A stretch of DNA of 64,000 bases from Caballeronia sp. GAFFF1. Lineage in GTDB: Bacteria; Pseudomonadota; Gammaproteobacteria; Burkholderiales; Burkholderiaceae. The notes under the pieces were generated by a model. The model did no database searches. It was not told where the DNA came from and saw nothing but the letters and a program-made list of their open reading frames with translations. The stretch covers positions 124,001-188,000 of the forward strand of contig NZ_JALQEM010000034.1 of NCBI RefSeq assembly GCF_023630705.1. The letters run 5' to 3'. Position numbers and translations under genes: made by a program. Positions 63,619 through 64,000 of this stretch are shown piece by piece. Each line of letters opens with the position of its first letter. Within the stretch, counting starts at the first letter, position 1.

Positions 63619-64000
63619 TTACCAGGCCGCCGCGAACGCCCGCACCGCGCGGTTGAACGCGCCGGGACTCGCGACATTCATTCCGTGCGATGCCCCGGCA
63701 ATCGTCTCGCGCTCGGCGAATTCGATCCACTCTCCGAGCTTGTCGACGTTGTTGCGGAACATGCGCGGACTCTTCTGCCCGTCGATCAGGAGCGTGCGGC
63801 ACTTGATGTCGCGCGCCGCCTCGCGGGTGTAGGCGGGCAGCGGATCGCGGAACTGCTTCGGCAGCGTGAGCGCGTTATCGAGCGACATGCGCCGGAAGCT
63901 CTCCGTGCTCTTGCGCCAGAAGCCGGGCATGCTGACCGAATCGACGAACATTTCGAGGCCCGCGTCGAACTCGCCGGCTTCGATCAGTTCCGCGACGCGC
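63619..64000 (-). CDS. Alpha/beta hydrolase, C-terminal part (5' end outside window)
   Basis: The frame is open to the window edge, so the start lies beyond 64000. The visible ~127 residues hold the end of an alpha/beta-hydrolase fold: 'DIKCRTLLIDGQKSPRMFRNNVDKLGEWI', the late strand that usually carries the acid residue, and 'ETIAGASHGMNVASPGAFNRAVRAFA', with the catalytic His in S-H-G. The nucleophile elbow is not in the window. Substrate unknown. Confidence 0.8.
   Translation of the reverse strand, partial: RVAELIEAGEFDAGLEMFVDSVSMPGFWRKSTESFRRMSLDNALTLPKQFRDPLPAYTREAARDIKCRTLLIDGQKSPRMFRNNVDKLGEWIEFAERETIAGASHGMNVASPGAFNRAVRAFAAAW

Noticed and set aside
1..64000. CRISPR arrays, tRNA/rRNA genes, transposases, integrases or att-site repeats
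   Set aside because: I looked through the window and found no spaced direct repeats, cloverleaf-like genes or mobile-element proteins.

Overview
The window is high-GC, densely packed chromosomal DNA. Its gene content points to a Burkholderiaceae member (Caballeronia/Paraburkholderia/Burkholderia-like): NodT-type efflux, gallate catabolism, a sulfonate ABC operon with TauD, LysR-linked mmsA, and many PAS/GGDEF/EAL proteins. The genus is an inference. I saw no rRNA, tRNA, CRISPR array, insertion sequence or integrase.

Layout. 1-8.7 kb: the 3' end of a LysR regulator, a PAS-GGDEF-EAL protein, a hybrid histidine kinase, a small beta-propeller protein, a winged-helix regulator divergent from a DUF899 protein, and a DUF2182 membrane protein split by an in-frame TAG. 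8.8-10.4 kb: a chemoreceptor with a candidate sigma-28 promoter. 10.4-25.2 kb, all on the minus strand: a ten-gene run matching the Vi-antigen capsule system of Salmonella Typhi in content and nearly in order (tviB, tviD, tviE, vexA, vexB, vexC, vexD, vexE, tviC), ending in a PL1 (pectate lyase-like) gene whose start overlaps the tviC stop. tviB/tviC would make UDP-GalNAcA; tviD/tviE would polymerise and O-acetylate; vexA-D would export; vexE would add a lipid anchor; the lyase could cut the alpha-1,4-linked polyuronate. A 600-base AT-richer leader precedes it.

25.8-30.9 kb (minus): a gallate ring-cleavage operon (gallate dioxygenase, MFS transporter, LigJ-type hydratase, LigK/GalC aldolase, and a ModA-like protein without a signal peptide). 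31-37 kb: two tandem secreted paralogues, a small secreted protein, a second PAS-GGDEF-EAL protein, and two tandem small paralogues of unknown function. 37.4-43.2 kb: a DUF4118 membrane protein, an esterase-like hydrolase, a MipA/OmpV protein, a Bcr/CflA MFS pump, a BASS transporter and a GlcG/HbpS-like protein. 43.4-48.4 kb: a TetR regulator divergent from an EmrA-EmrB-NodT tripartite efflux operon, with two matching palindromic operators between them. 48.5-53.2 kb: periplasmic trehalase, PhnA/YjdM and a class A PBP. 53.2-58.9 kb (minus): nitronate monooxygenase, TauD-type dioxygenase and a sulfonate-type ABC importer with two permeases. 59-64 kb: mmsA divergent from a LysR gene, a two-TM protein, class I fructose-bisphosphate aldolase, a hypothetical protein and a truncated alpha/beta hydrolase.

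The most unusual observation is in the capsule exporter. The VexC/KpsT-type ATPase keeps the family framework but has lost the Walker A lysine and glycines, the ABC signature, the catalytic glutamate and the switch histidine. Its partner permease carries a ~190-residue charged cytoplasmic N-terminal extension. The locus therefore looks like a Vi-type capsule system with an altered energising module and its own lyase.
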